Assembly (NCBI RefSeq): GCF_000151315.2
Contig: NW_011887308.1
Coordinates: 557,067 to 621,066 of the forward strand
Length of the DNA stretch: 64,000 nt
Direction: 5' to 3'
Origin: Capsaspora owczarzaki ATCC 30864
Taxonomy: Eukaryota; Opisthokonta; Filasterea
Shown: piece after piece, positions 23,557 to 34,876 of the stretch
Layout of the letters: every line of letters begins with the position of its first letter
Numbering within the stretch: the first letter of the stretch is position 1
Position numbers and translations under genes: made by a program
Notes under the pieces: model-generated
Told to the model about the DNA's origin: nothing
The model's database searches: none
Seen by the model: only the letters and a program-made list of their open reading frames with translations

Positions 23557-26387
23557 ATGGGTGGCGCGGTGACTGCTTGGCGCCCGACCGTCGCTGTGCT
23601 TGCTGCAGCATGTCTCTGCCTGACATTGCCAGGAGTGACATGTGCAACAGCGTCGGATCCAGCGGGATCTGCAACGCATGCAGAGATTGACTTGTTTGAC
23701 AGCAGCGAGCTCCACCGCTTTGCCATCCAGACGTCGCCGCGCGAGTGGACTGCCCGACAAGACGAGGCCAGAACGCACTGCGAGCAGCGAGCGCGCATCC
23801 CAAACAGTCTCGACTGGCGAACGTGAGTGACGCGACGAGTGCTGCACATCACTTTGCTCGATTCCAATGCAGCTCCAGCAATCAACAAGGGCAAATCTTT
23901 CAGCCTTTTGTCGCGACAACAACAACCTCCGCATCGGGTGACATATCGGACGATTTCATCATCCACAACACCTCAACATGCATGGGCTTGTTTTGAAAAT
24001 TCTGCCCTTGGATGTGCCGTGCTGGGATTTTGGCTCAAAGCGCTGCAAAATGTACCCAAACCTAACCTCGTTTGTCGCATGTTTCTGAGCAGATCGCCGT
24101 TTTACAAGGCATGTGTGAATGTTCGCAAGGGCGATCCGTGTCAGGCACAGTATGGCCACCGCGTGTTTTCGGGTATTTGCATCGACGGGTACTTTCCAGA
24201 GGTCAACCTTTGCACCACATTTGAGGTAAACCGTCCCCGCTACTTGCGCTACATGATGAAAACACAGCTCAGTGGTTCTCACGTCATTGTCTCTTGTTGG
24301 CATACTCACGTTGGTGCTTGTCGCAATTAGGCTGTCGTGGCGCCGCAAGCATGCACGCGCAAGGCTCCCAATGATGCGTGCCAGATTGACTTTTCAGATC
24401 ACGGACGTGATCGATCGACCGCTGGTGTTTGCGCAAAAGATCCGACGCAACAGAATTCACTCTGCTTGACGACAGGCGTGGTGGATTTCCTCAACACGCT
24501 GACACGAACGTCGTTGCACGAAACCTTCTTTGGTGCCAATCTCACCTTCGTGCCGAACGTTCGCAAGCCGACGGTGGTCGAGTCGCGTCTCAACTCGCCA
24601 TGCGTCTGGATGGTCGTGCCTCGCTGTGCAACATTCTACTCACCAATTTGGGTCAAGTTCCGCTTGTGCTGGACTTTGAACATGCCAGCTCCTCCAAAAT
24701 TCCCTTGGCAAGCTCGTAAGCTGTGTTTTTGTGTTTTTTCTCCCTTCTTTCCTGTTTCAAAGCGCCATCCAAGTGTCGTGCTCTAGCGAGCTGACTTTGA
24801 TCACTCGCATTTGCAGACAGCACGACTTGGAGCTTCTCGTCCAATCTCCTCTGTCAAAGTCGTTCTTCGGCCAATGGCGCGTTCACCTGCGAGGTGGGTA
24901 CTGGGATGCGAGTCGCATCCGAGGAAAGGTACAGTAAAGAAGATTGCAGCTGCGTGCTGAGATGCTGCAGTGATTTGTTTGACTCACCTTCGAGGCGAAA
25001 AAAACCCAACCAAAAACCCTCATTCAGCTTCTGAGCGATGCGTTTCGAGCAGTCGGTGTGCGAGCTCCGCGAATCACACACGCTGAAATCAATGTGAATG
25101 GCGTATACCTTGGAGTGTATAGTGTGATTGAAGAAGTGCTGGGAGCACCAGTACGACAAGCGGTCAACTGGCCGGCTCCGCCCGGCTCCACGGCAGCAAC
25201 GACCTTCAATGGCGCTCGAGTGCTGTTTGCCGATGCAGACGATTGCCCTGCCCAACAAACTCTCGAGGCTGAGCTTCAGTCTCTCCTTTCGCCGACGGGC
25301 TCGCTTCAGGTTCCCAGCGTGCAAGCTGGATTGTACGAGCCGCTGCTCACGCTCGAGAGCGTTCAAGTGCACTCGTTCCAACCAATTTTCCGCAATGCCT
25401 CTTCGATCGACTGGAGGAAAGACGCACTTGATTTCCTCCACGCATTGCACAGCGAAACTCGCCAAACAGATCCAGCCGCTTGGCGTGCAGGCATGGAGGC
25501 AGTCTTCCAAGTTGACTCGTTCCTCCGCTGGTTGGCAGTGAACACGGTGTTTGAGAATTACGACGCATACGGAGCCTTTGCCCACAACTACAGACTGTAC
25601 CGGGTATGCTGCCAAAGTACAGTGGATGGATGAAGTGGCAACTCGTGGTACTCATGTGACGATTGTCCTTGGCGGTTTTTTTTTTTTGTTGTTGTTGTTG
25701 TTGTTGTCAGTCCCCTTGCTCTGGCAAAATTCACTTCCTTCCCTTTGACTTTGACTGGGCCATGCAACCGCGGATTGCACCAATCCCAGTATGACCGCGC
25801 TCCTGCAAGCCAAATGCTCCCCATGCTCGATGAAAGGGACTCACTTGCGCTGTACTTGTTGGATGTCGCAGCTGGACATGAGCTCTCTGGGCGATAATTG
25901 GCCGCTGATTCGATACTTGATGGACGATCCCGTGTACAAGCTGTACTACATGCAATTTTTGGGTCTGTTCCTGGAAGGTGAAGCATCTGGTCGTGGTGTG
26001 TTGGCGGGAGCTGAGCAAACTAACTCAAACCTGTATGTAGAGTACTTTTCGCCAGAGTACATGTCGGCACAAGCCGCGCGATTAACTTCCCTGATTTCAA
26101 GCTCTGTGCTGCGAGAAGACATTGGTGAGTTCAAGAAGAAGATGAGCATTGTCCCAACTGATGGAAAGTCTTGACAGAATGGCTGACACAATCGTTGCAT
26201 TGCAGACATTTCGGGGCTCGACGAGGCAGTCTTCCGAGATGCGCTCAAGGCCATTCGCAGCTATGTCGTCGAGAGAAGTGCCAGTTCCAAGAGCCAATTG
26301 TCACGTATGATTGCCGACGCAAAGCTCAGCAAGAAACAAAAAAAGGCACGAGCGAAGGCACGAGCGACCCAGCGCCAAGACTTGTAG
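23557..26387 (+). CDS. Secreted CotH-family kinase-like protein
   Basis: CotH proteins include atypical protein kinases of bacterial spore coats and surface proteins of fungi. Eight exons: 23557-23822, 24093-24225, 24331-24715, 24817-24928, 25028-25603, 25711-25788, 25872-26124, 26206-26387. A signal peptide (AVLAAACLCLTLPGVTCA) is followed by a Cys-containing region (KACVNVRKGDPC, CQIDF). The CotH core follows: LRGGYWDASRIRGK, then NVNGVYLGVYSVIEE, then HNYRLYR joined to HFLPFDFDWA, which match the family's Mg-binding and catalytic elements. A helical region and a very basic tail (KKQKKARAKARATQR) end the protein. Exon 3 does not keep one frame: the start and end of the exon read in different frames near 24560-24620, so a base is missing or added, or a further intron exists. 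Other joins are clean. Confidence 0.8.
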
Positions 26388-26616
26388 TTAGTTTGGATAT
26401 TGTGTGACTCCCGGACTATGCTGAATGCTGAGGCGGAGCGCATCGCTTGACGGCATACACTGCGATACTCCCGAAAGGTTCTGATCGCAAGTCGTTCAAG
26501 CGACCTGATGTCAGAAACGTTGTGAACTATTTGCCAACCAATACAGAGTGCATGTCTGATCCGTCGTTCTGAGAATCAATCTGAGACTCTCAATCAGTCT
26601 TTCAATCCTATTTCCA

Positions 26617-27677
26617 ATGCATCGTTCTTTCAAAGCATTCGCTGGCACGGCGACTGCGACCGCGGCCGTCGTCCTGCGTCCTCATCGACCCACTGCAACG
26701 GCCACTCGAACACTTGCATCTACCGCCATGGGTGCCTGCGCAATGCTTCCGTCGTGTCGCAGTGGTGGCGTTCGCACAAGCGGACCGGCGTCATCAGTTC
26801 TCGCCGGCTTCAGCTCCAACTCCACCTTCAACTCCAGCGCCAGCGGCAGATCTCGAGCCTTGCTGCGTTCACCGACAATGGTATGTCACCATCGATGGCT
26901 GAATGGGGGGGGACGGATTTTTGAACAAAAGACCGCGATGGCACACTCGATGTAGTTTGGCAAACGTTCTTCTTGCTAAACTCGCATGTGCGCCTGTATC
27001 CGTTGCCAAAACCTCCATTTTGACGGTCAATGCTTGTTGGATGCATGCCCACTAGGTACCTGCGCGATCTGTCTTTATGTGGGTCGAGAATATTTTCAAT
27101 GCGCCCGACCGCGCTCGGTTGCGCGAAGTTGGCCAGGACAGGTAACCAACCATCTTGACAACTGCTGCTTGTCGCTCCGTGTATATGCTGCCTGGGAAGG
27201 TGAGTGCTGGGAATCGATTCCCGCCTGACTTGATTTTGTTTGTGGACTCGACGGATTAGATTTGCGGCCGAGTTTGTCTTGCGCATGTCTGGAAAGCTAC
27301 GCGTGAACGACAGCGACTCTTGGGTGGATAGCGATTCGCAGCTGCATGGCGGCCAGGAGATGCGGCTCACCGACGTGGACTTGTCAGACTCCACGGTGAC
27401 ACCTGTGGGAATGCAGCACTTTTCCAACCTCAAGCATCTGAAGCGCTTGGACCTGTCGGGCAACTCGTACTTGACGGACGACTCGATTGCTCGCCTGGTC
27501 GACTCGCCTCTGCAAGTTCTCAATGTTAGCAACACGCCGCTGACCGACAAGTGCGTGTCTTCGTTGACAAGCATGTCGGCCTTGCAGGAGCTGGATGTGC
27601 GTGAAACCAAATTGTCTGTCAACGCCCGGTCTCGACTTCAAGCCGCGCTGCCCAAGTGTCAGGTCCACATCTCGTGA
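26617..27677 (+). CDS. DMAC2L: DMAC2L / ATP synthase subunit s (factor B)-like mitochondrial LRR protein
   Basis: Factor B is a small leucine-rich mitochondrial matrix protein associated with ATP synthase; the related DMAC2 assists complex I. Three exons sum to 768 nt (255 aa): 26617-26880, 27056-27141, 27260-27677. Exon 1 encodes an Arg/Ser/Ala/Thr-rich presequence without acidic residues near the start, as for matrix import. Exon 2 and the start of exon 3 give the family hallmark WVENIFNAPDRARLREVGQD then FAAEFVLRMSG, which parallels the WLNAVFN and VGPDRAASEWLLRCG region of the human protein. Then follow degenerate LRRs (LKRLDLSGNSYLTDDSIARL, LQVLNVSNTPLTDKCV, LQELDVRETK) to the end. The first join is in phase 0 and the second in phase 2, and the frame is open throughout. 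Confidence 0.85.
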
Positions 27678-27906
27678 GAGTATGCGTATTTGTTTTGGGT
27701 GTATATAAGCAATGAAGGAAGATTTGAACTGGAGCGAGCACGACTTGCGCGACTTGAAATGTATCAAAAAGCTGTAACCTTTCAACATCCTTTCTTCACA
27801 TAGCAGCAGCGCACTTGGCCTTGATCGATGACTCTTTCGAGGCAATATAGACACTATACTTTGTCATCCACTCGCCACTCTTTCATTCGCTGCCAAGACC
27901 GTCAGA

Positions 27907-30766
27907 ATGTCGCTCAATCCAAAGGCAATGGCGTTCAACCCGAATGCACCGGCCTTTGTGCCCAGCTTTGCAGCCGCGCCTGCCCCCGCTCCCGCTGCTG
28001 CCCCTGCTCCTGTTGCTGCTGCCCCTGCCTCTGCTCCTGCTCCTGCTCCTGCTCCGGCTCCGGCTCCAGCTGCAGGTACCCCCCTCCGCTTCTCGCCTCC
28101 TTTTGCTCTGCACATCCACACGTGGATATCGGCGTCCTCGGGAGCTCCCCACCACCACCACCACCACCAGCCCACCCCTGCCTTCGTCGGCTTGCTTCTG
28201 GGTGTATGACGCCCGCGTGCTTCAGAGTCCGAAAGTGGCGCTGCTCTGCGGCGTTGCAGAAGGGCAGAAATGGAACGAACGAGATCTCGTATTACCTAAC
28301 AGGCCCTCCCCTCCCTCCCTCCCTCCCTCCCTCCCTTCTTCGAGTCTCGGCAACACTGTTCAATCCTTTGACCTGACGACCGAAAGGCGACCGTTTGTTC
28401 TGCTGGCGGAAGCAGAGCGCTGCGTGCACGAGAGCGAAGAGCGAGAGGGGGACGCTGACTTTGCTCTACTCAACTCACTCACTCACTCACTCACTCACTC
28501 ACTCACTCACACTGGCGCAAGGCTGTGAAATAGCTCACCGCTCCTCCTTCGCTTTGCAACGTTGTAGCACCAGTCGCACCAAAGCCTGTTGCTGCCGCTG
28601 CCCCTGCCCCTGCCCCGGCACAGGCTGCCTCACCCAAGCCTGCCGCTAGCCCCGCGCCTGCTGCGCTCGATGAGGATGAAAGCAGTGGCGGATCGTCGCC
28701 CGCGCCTGTTGCAGTTGTCGAGGAGGACGACCCCCGCGAGCACCTCAACATTATCTTCATTGGCCACGTTGATGCCGGCAAGTCCACCATCGGCGGTCAC
28801 ATCATGTTCTTGACAGGCATGGTTGACAAGCGCACCCTCGAAAAGTACGAGCGCGAGGCCAAGGACCAAGGCATGGGCTCCTGGTACCTCTCGTGGGCAC
28901 TCGACACCAACCCCGACGAGCGTGAGAAGGGCAAGACGGTCGAGGTCGGCCGCGCCACGTTTGGCACGAGCAAGAAGCGCTTCACCATTCTCGATGCCCC
29001 CGGTCACAAGAGCTACGTCCCCAACATGATTGGCGGTGCCGCTCAGGCTGACGTCGCCGTGCTCGTCATCTCTGCGCGCAAGGGCGAGTTTGAGACTGGC
29101 TTTGAGCGCGGTGGTCAAACTCGTGAGCACGCCATGCTCGTCAAGACTGCCGGTGTCAAGCATCTCGTTGTCGTCATCAACAAGATGGACGACCCGACCG
29201 TCGGCTGGGCGCAAGAGCGCTACGACGAGTGCGTCAGCAAGCTCACCCCATACCTCAAGCAGTGCGGCTACAACACTGCCAAAGGTAATACTTGGTCGTG
29301 ATACACGATGCTACCTTGCGCGTGTGCAGCCAATTTTTTGCTATTGGCAGACTGGGAGGAGAGGCAGTATGTTAATTTTGTATGGGTTTTTTCCGTTGTT
29401 GTTGTTTTTTTTTTTTTTCGATTATGCAGACGTTACTTTCATGCCTGTCTCGGGCCAAGCTGGTCTTAACCTCAAGGAACCCCTCACAAAGGCTGTTTGC
29501 CCGTGGTTTAGGTATAGCGGCATCACAAGGGGGAGATGTGAAGGCGTGGTTTTCGGCTAACTTGCAGTTGTTTTCGTACTCTACTAGCGGCCCCTCTCTC
29601 CTGACCTTCCTTGACGACCTGCCGACGATTGTTCGTGTCTCTACTGGCCCGCTGCGCCTCCCGATCAGTGACAAGTTCAAGGTACCAGGCCTCTCCGTTG
29701 TGATGTTGGCTTTTTTTGTTTTTTGTTTTTCTGGTTTGTTTGTTGTTTGTTTGTTTCTACCTCTTTTTTTTTTTTCTCTTTTTTTTTTTTTTTGGCTCAC
29801 CATGATGATTCACACTTTGTCTAGGACATGGGCGTGGTCGTCATGGGCAAGATTGAGTCCGGCAGCATTACCCGAGGCGAAAAGCTCATGATCATGCCAA
29901 ACAAGGTGCGTGGCATGCGAAATACTCAGCTTGAAGCGCAGAAGCACCTCTCCATTTTGTGACTCACCCCCTTCCTTCTCCCGTTGCTTTTGCTTTCGCA
30001 TGAAGACTGTCGTTGAAGTCATCGGGATCTCGCAAGATGAGAAGGATGTTTCTCACGCCTCGTCTGGCGAGAACGTCAAGGTCAAGCTGCAAGGCTGCGA
30101 AGAGAAGGTCAGTGCCAAACTATGGATGCGCAAATAGTGGAGCGCGCCGTTTGGATCAATTGTGGTCTAATCGCTGGCTGCCCTTGGCCTGCTTTTTCAA
30201 ACTAGGATGCCATGCAAGGATTTATTCTGTGCCGCGCCGACGATCCCGTGCACGCATGCCAAACATTCGATGCTCAGATTGCGCTGCTCGAGTACAAGTC
30301 AATTATCTGCGCCGGCTTCTCCGCCGTGTTGCACGTGCACACCGCTGTCGAGGAAGTGACCATTATTGTGAGTTCGCGTTGGCTGGCTTGAGCGGAGATT
30401 TTGCTGGTGACTCGCGGTGGCTCGTGTTGTTTTGTCTCGGAATTCTCACTCCGCTCGAGCGTGATGCAGGATTTCATTGCCAACGTCGACAAGAAGACTG
30501 GCAAGCCCATCAAGACCAAGCCAAGGTTTATCAAGCAAGGCATGGTTGTTATTGCTCGTTTCCAGACCACCGGATCGGTGTGCATGGAGACCTTCAAGTC
30601 GGTCCCCCAGCTCGGCCGCTTCACCCTTCGCGATGAAAACAAGTCGATCGCCATCGGCAAGATCCTCAAGCTCAACCCCTGCCCACCGCAGGAGCTCAAG
30701 GCCAGCAGCTCCAACCCCGCCGACCTTCTGGCTGCCATCGCTACCGACGCCAGCTCAGACGAATAA
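27907..30766 (+). CDS. GSPT1: Translation termination factor eRF3 (GSPT1/Sup35 GTPase)
   Basis: GTPase partner of eRF1 in translation termination. Eight exons sum to 1704 nt (567 aa): 27907-28074, 28568-29284, 29429-29511, 29588-29681, 29825-29905, 30006-30107, 30206-30367, 30470-30766. The N-terminus carries overlapping PAM2-like motifs (LNPKAMAFNP and FNPNAPAFVPSF) for poly(A)-binding protein, then an Ala/Pro-rich linker. The G domain has GHVDAGKST (G1), a G2 region in KGKTVEVGR, DAPGHK (G3), NKMD (G4) and SGQAG (G5 area). Domains 2 and 3 follow (GKIESGSITRGEK, TFDAQIALLEYKSIIC, RFTLRDENKSIAIGK). The long first intron holds (CCCT)n and (ACTC)n repeats, and introns 3 and 4 hold T runs. Convergent with DNAJC2. 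Confidence 0.96.
28305..28336. repeat. (CCCT)n microsatellite in eRF3 intron 1
   Basis: About eight units of a CCCT tetranucleotide. A second tetranucleotide tract, (ACTC)n, lies in the same intron at about 28468-28510. Confidence 0.9.
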
Positions 30767-31129
30767 GCACCGCGTTAGCAACACATGTTACTCTAGTTTG
30801 TTGTTGCGAATCCCAGTCAATGGTTTGTGTGGGGCCCCTTTCACATTTGCTTTCTCTGTTTGATTTTTTTTTTCTTCTTCTTTCCGTCGTGCATGTCAGT
30901 TGGGTTTTTTTTTTCTCCCCAGGTCGTCATTGTCGACCATTGCTTCTTTTCCATTGATTGATTGATTGAGTCTTGTCTCTTTGTTTCTTTGCAAGATTTA
31001 CCACGGCTTCGCTCCAATGTGCTTTCACAAGCCACAAACACAAAATACAAACACTTTGAAAAAACGAAATCTCGTGTATTGACATTTGTTAGCATAAGCA
31101 AACAGCGCTCTGTTGTTGTGTCTGACACT

Positions 31130-33694
31130 CTACTTGGCAGCTCCTTGCTTCTTGGCCTTGACCATGTCAGCAAGCTCCTGTTCCAAATGAACGAAAAACG
31201 AAAAATGTGAGGAGGGCGAAAAATGCATCAGCTTGAAATTTCACACACAAAGGGCACCACCGACCTTGAAACGACGCTGGCACTCGACCTTGTCACGAGT
31301 CGAAACAGCAGCCGCAATCTTCTCCCAGCGCTCGGGATCGGTGCTGGGAATGGCCTTGAGGGCAATTTGAAGGGCGTTTTGCTCCTCAGCAGTCCAGCTC
31401 GAGGCGTCCGAGTGCTCAGCAGCTTTAGGCTTGAGCGTAGAGGTGGACGCGCCAACAAGTCCGTCGTCGCGAAGAGAAGGTGCAGCAGTGATTTCCTCAA
31501 CAGCAGCAGCCTTCTTGGCCAGCTTGACAACCGAGTCCTTGTTGGTCTGCTCCTTGGCTTGCGCGTCGGCAGCAGCTGGAACACCAAGCAGAGCCAAAAT
31601 AAACAGTTTCGAGCATGTTGAGCTTGCAGTTGTCGAGTGTACGCAACCAAGTGGAAGTTGGGAATCAAGAAGATGTCGAGGGGAGAACCCAAAAAAAAAA
31701 CGGGGAAAAAAAAAAACAAGTACGGAAGGCTTCATTGATAGTGGTGGACCCTTCAAGTATCACAAAGATAATGAATCACCGATACACTCACACACGCATA
31801 CACCAACGCATACGGTCAATATCAAGAAATAACAGATCAGCTCAAAAAGAACAAGAGCGACACTCGCTTCTCTTTGGACTTGTACACACCACCGCCACCC
31901 CAACCCCCACACGAAGGGAATGAGTTTTGGGAGGGACGTTGAGCGAGCGAGCCAAACAGAGACAAAGAAAGAGAGAGAGCTGACGCTTCTTTCACAGACC
32001 TCCGAGCTTCTGGAGCTCCTTGGCCTTGGCGATGACCTCGGTGACGTTGAACTTGGTGCTGGTGGTGGCACGGTTGACGTTCTCGGCAATAGCCTCCCAG
32101 CGGTTGACAGAGCCCGGAGGGTGAGCCTTGACAGCCTTGACGAGGAGGTGGTTGTCCTCGACAGACCACTCACGCGCAGCAGAAGCCTGGCTGCGCTGTT
32201 CCCAAGTCTGGCGGTCTGGCGGTCACACGAAGAGGTGGAGATGGTCATAGTGAGCAATGTGGTCAAGCAAAATCAGATGCAAGCAAGCAATTCCCAAATG
32301 CGTCAACGAAACACCACAAAAAAACAAACGTACTGGCAACAGCAACCTTGGCCTCAGCCTCGTCGTGGCGCAGACGAGCAATCTCCTCGTCGAAGGCGCT
32401 GTTGGCATCAGCCTTGTTGGCCTCGATGGCGTCGTTGAGGGCCTTGAGGCGGTCGAGGGAGAGCTTCTCGCAGAGCATCTCGGTGGTCTCCATCTGGCGG
32501 ACGAGGTCGTTGGGGTCGGCAACAAAGTAGTTGTTGTCCTTGCAGACGTTGCGCAGGCGCTTGCGCTGGGTGCGGAACTGCTTCTTGATCTCCTCCTTGT
32601 CGTTCTTGGCCTTCTCAAGCGCGAGCTTGGCGGCGGCTTCGGCGGCAGCCTTGGCCTCCTGCTCCTCCTTGATCTTCTTGGCCTTCTCCTCGGCGGCAGC
32701 GTTGGCAGCGGCCTGCTTTTCGCGCTTCTTAAAGTTCTTCTTGTCGTCCGCCTGGCGCTTGAACTCGGCAAGACGGGGATCGCAGAGCGAGGTGTTGTCA
32801 ATCAGCGTGCGCATGCGACCGACTTCGGCGGTGCGCTTCTTGGCACGGGCAGCCTTGTTGGCCTTGTCAATCCAGCGCTTCTCGTCGCGGTTGTCACCCT
32901 TCTCGGTGTCCTCCTCGTCCTCGTACGAGAACTCGCGCCAGGTCTCCTCGTTGTACCAGGCAGCGTAGAAGGCGTTGACCTCGTCCTCGGTGGCGTCGGG
33001 GCCGCCGAGCAGCGGCATCGGCTGCTTCTTGAAGAAGTGCGCGTTGCGCTGGATGACGGGGCCGAACACGGCGAAAAAGTTCTTCTTGTTCTTGTCCGTC
33101 ACCTCGGGAACGTTGTTGTTGAAGGTGGGGTCGACTGAGTCGTACGAGCGACGCTTGACAGTGTCGGACAGGATTTCGTTGGCCTTCTTGAGGCACTTGA
33201 AAAAGTTGTCCTCATCGTCGACAGAGCCAGACTTTTTGCCAGCCTTCTTGTCGGGGTGGTGGATGAGGACCTTGCGCTTGAAGGCCTGGCGGATGATCTC
33301 CTCGGTCGCGTCCCAGCGGATCTTGGAGAGACCCATGACCTCGTAGTGGTCCTGGTGCTTCCAGTTGGCGGGGTCGAGCGTGGCAAAGTGCGCGGGCTCG
33401 GTCTTGTCGAACAGGTCTTCGCTGAACTGCTCCGTTTCGACAGCAGCAGCGTCCGCGCCGGCAGTCGCCTTGGTGCCGTACGCGTACGAAGGGTCAAGGG
33501 CCTTGCGCTCAATCTCGCGAACAGCGGCGTCAAAGTCCGGGTCGGTGACGTTGGTTGCCTGGCGCAGACGCAGCGCAAGCACCTCAAACCAGCGGCCAGC
33601 GGCCTCGAGCTTGGCAATGGGCGCGGCGGCACCGGCACCTAGCCAGTCGAAGCAAGTACAAACATAAGTGTGATTCGAGGCATGGTGGGAAGTC

Positions 33695-33727
<33 letters not shown>

Positions 33728-34010
33728 AGGAGCAGCGAAAAAAAAAAATTCAATGTACAATCGCAATGGAAAAAAGCCATGTGGGGCAGGACCATGTGCG
33801 CTTCGCTTCGTGGCGGGGAGAGAGAGGTGGGAGAGAGAGACGCTCCAGGCGCATGAACATGAAGCGCAGGAGAGTGAAAGCGATAAAGCAAAAGCGGGGT
33901 GGGGTGAGGGGGGAGGGGAGGGATCGGGCGTTACCAGTGTAAGGAGCAAAGGCCTTGGTGACCTCGCCGTCGGCAGCAGCGCCGAGCGACAGGATAAAGT
34001 CAGTCGTCAT
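31130..34010 (-). CDS. DNAJC2: Zuotin/DNAJC2 ribosome-associated J-protein with two SANT domains
   Basis: Hsp40 of the ribosome-associated complex, which recruits Hsp70 to nascent chains; animal members with SANT domains also act in chromatin. Five exons: 34010-33935, 33638-32334, about 32216-32001, about 31577-31265 and 31177-31130. Exon 2 is long. It contains HYEVMGLSKIRWDATEEIIR, the J-domain with the essential HPD in LIHHPDKKAG, the Zuotin homology region (VFGPVIQRNAHF, YNEETWREFSYEDEED), and a highly charged Ala/Lys/Glu helix expected to contact the ribosome. Exon 3 gives the first SANT domain (EWSVEDNHLLVKAVKAHPPG). Exons 4-5 give the second (SSWTAEEQNALQIALKAIP, PERWEKIAAAVSTR). The last exon has only 15 codons plus the stop (ELADMVKAKKQGAAK). 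Exon borders 3 and 4 are accurate to a few bases only. Confidence 0.93.
33694..33728. repeat. (GA)n microsatellite in DNAJC2 intron 1
   Basis: A GA dinucleotide tract of about 34 bases between exons 1 and 2 of the minus-strand DNAJC2 gene. More GA-rich sequence continues to about 33850. Confidence 0.9.
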
Positions 34011-34876
34011 TGTTTGTGTGTTGAAAATGAGGGGATTCTAAGAGTGAAGCAAAAAAAATATCCTAATATAACATTCAATACGGGAATGGATTTTGGTTGA
34101 GTGACTGAATGCATCAGATGAAACACACATTAGAGGATACTCCAAATGTACAAATGCAGACATTTTTGTACAAGGTTGATCCTGTGTGAGCTGTGGCGCA
34201 CTCTGCCTCCCCATCACACATCTATCCACCAAACAGCATCTGATGAAACCATTGAGCACAACGAGCGAACGCGTAGGTGCCTGGAATGAGTTGGCCCTCG
34301 CGCTGCTCCGAATTCACATTTGCAAGGCCGCTGTGCTCCACACTTGTAAGTAAACTTTACACCTTGTGATGATGTCAGTGGACCAGGTGTCGCGGGTGAC
34401 GTTGAGACGCAACCGACCCTGAGGCTGCTGGCGAATGGATGTTTCGCGTCAAATGGTTCGCGCGTCAAATGGTTGGTGCATCACCGCGTTCAAACCAGCC
34501 CTCCCAAATAAATCTGGAGCAGGTAGATGATCGAGTACAGGATGACGCTGAGCCTGGGTCAGCCATTCCTTGCTACGTTGTCATCCTGCTCACCCAATAG
34601 ACTTGAGTAGAATGGCATTGGCAATCTTGGTTGAACGGAGCGATGGAAGAAGCGGCAATTTTGGTTGGTTGCAGCAACAGGCTCAACCCTGTGCTCTGCC
34701 GATCGCCTCCTCCTTGCTCCAGTGATCGCAAAGATATGCCAAGATCATCAGTTGAAATCATTAGCGGGTCGTGCATTGTTTGAAACTAGGGTTGTATCAC
34801 GATGTTTGCAATCCAACGAAATTATTGAATAAATTGTCGTCGCTTCAAGTACCCAACCAAAGCGACAAAAGCATGT
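34011..34876. other. Intergenic region between DNAJC2 and the receptor kinase
   Basis: About 865 bases with no recognisable gene. It must contain the DNAJC2 promoter and the 3' end of the receptor kinase gene. I see no repeat of note. Confidence 0.5.

Noticed and set aside
25789-25871. Apparent frameshift with stop after DFDWAMQPRIAPIP in the CotH-like gene
   Set aside because: Explained by an 83-base GT-AG intron; the next exon (LDMSSLGDNWPLIRYL) continues in phase 0.
28471-28510. Short tandem repeats (ACTC)n as a CRISPR-like array
   Set aside because: Units are four bases without spacers; this is a microsatellite in a eukaryotic intron.
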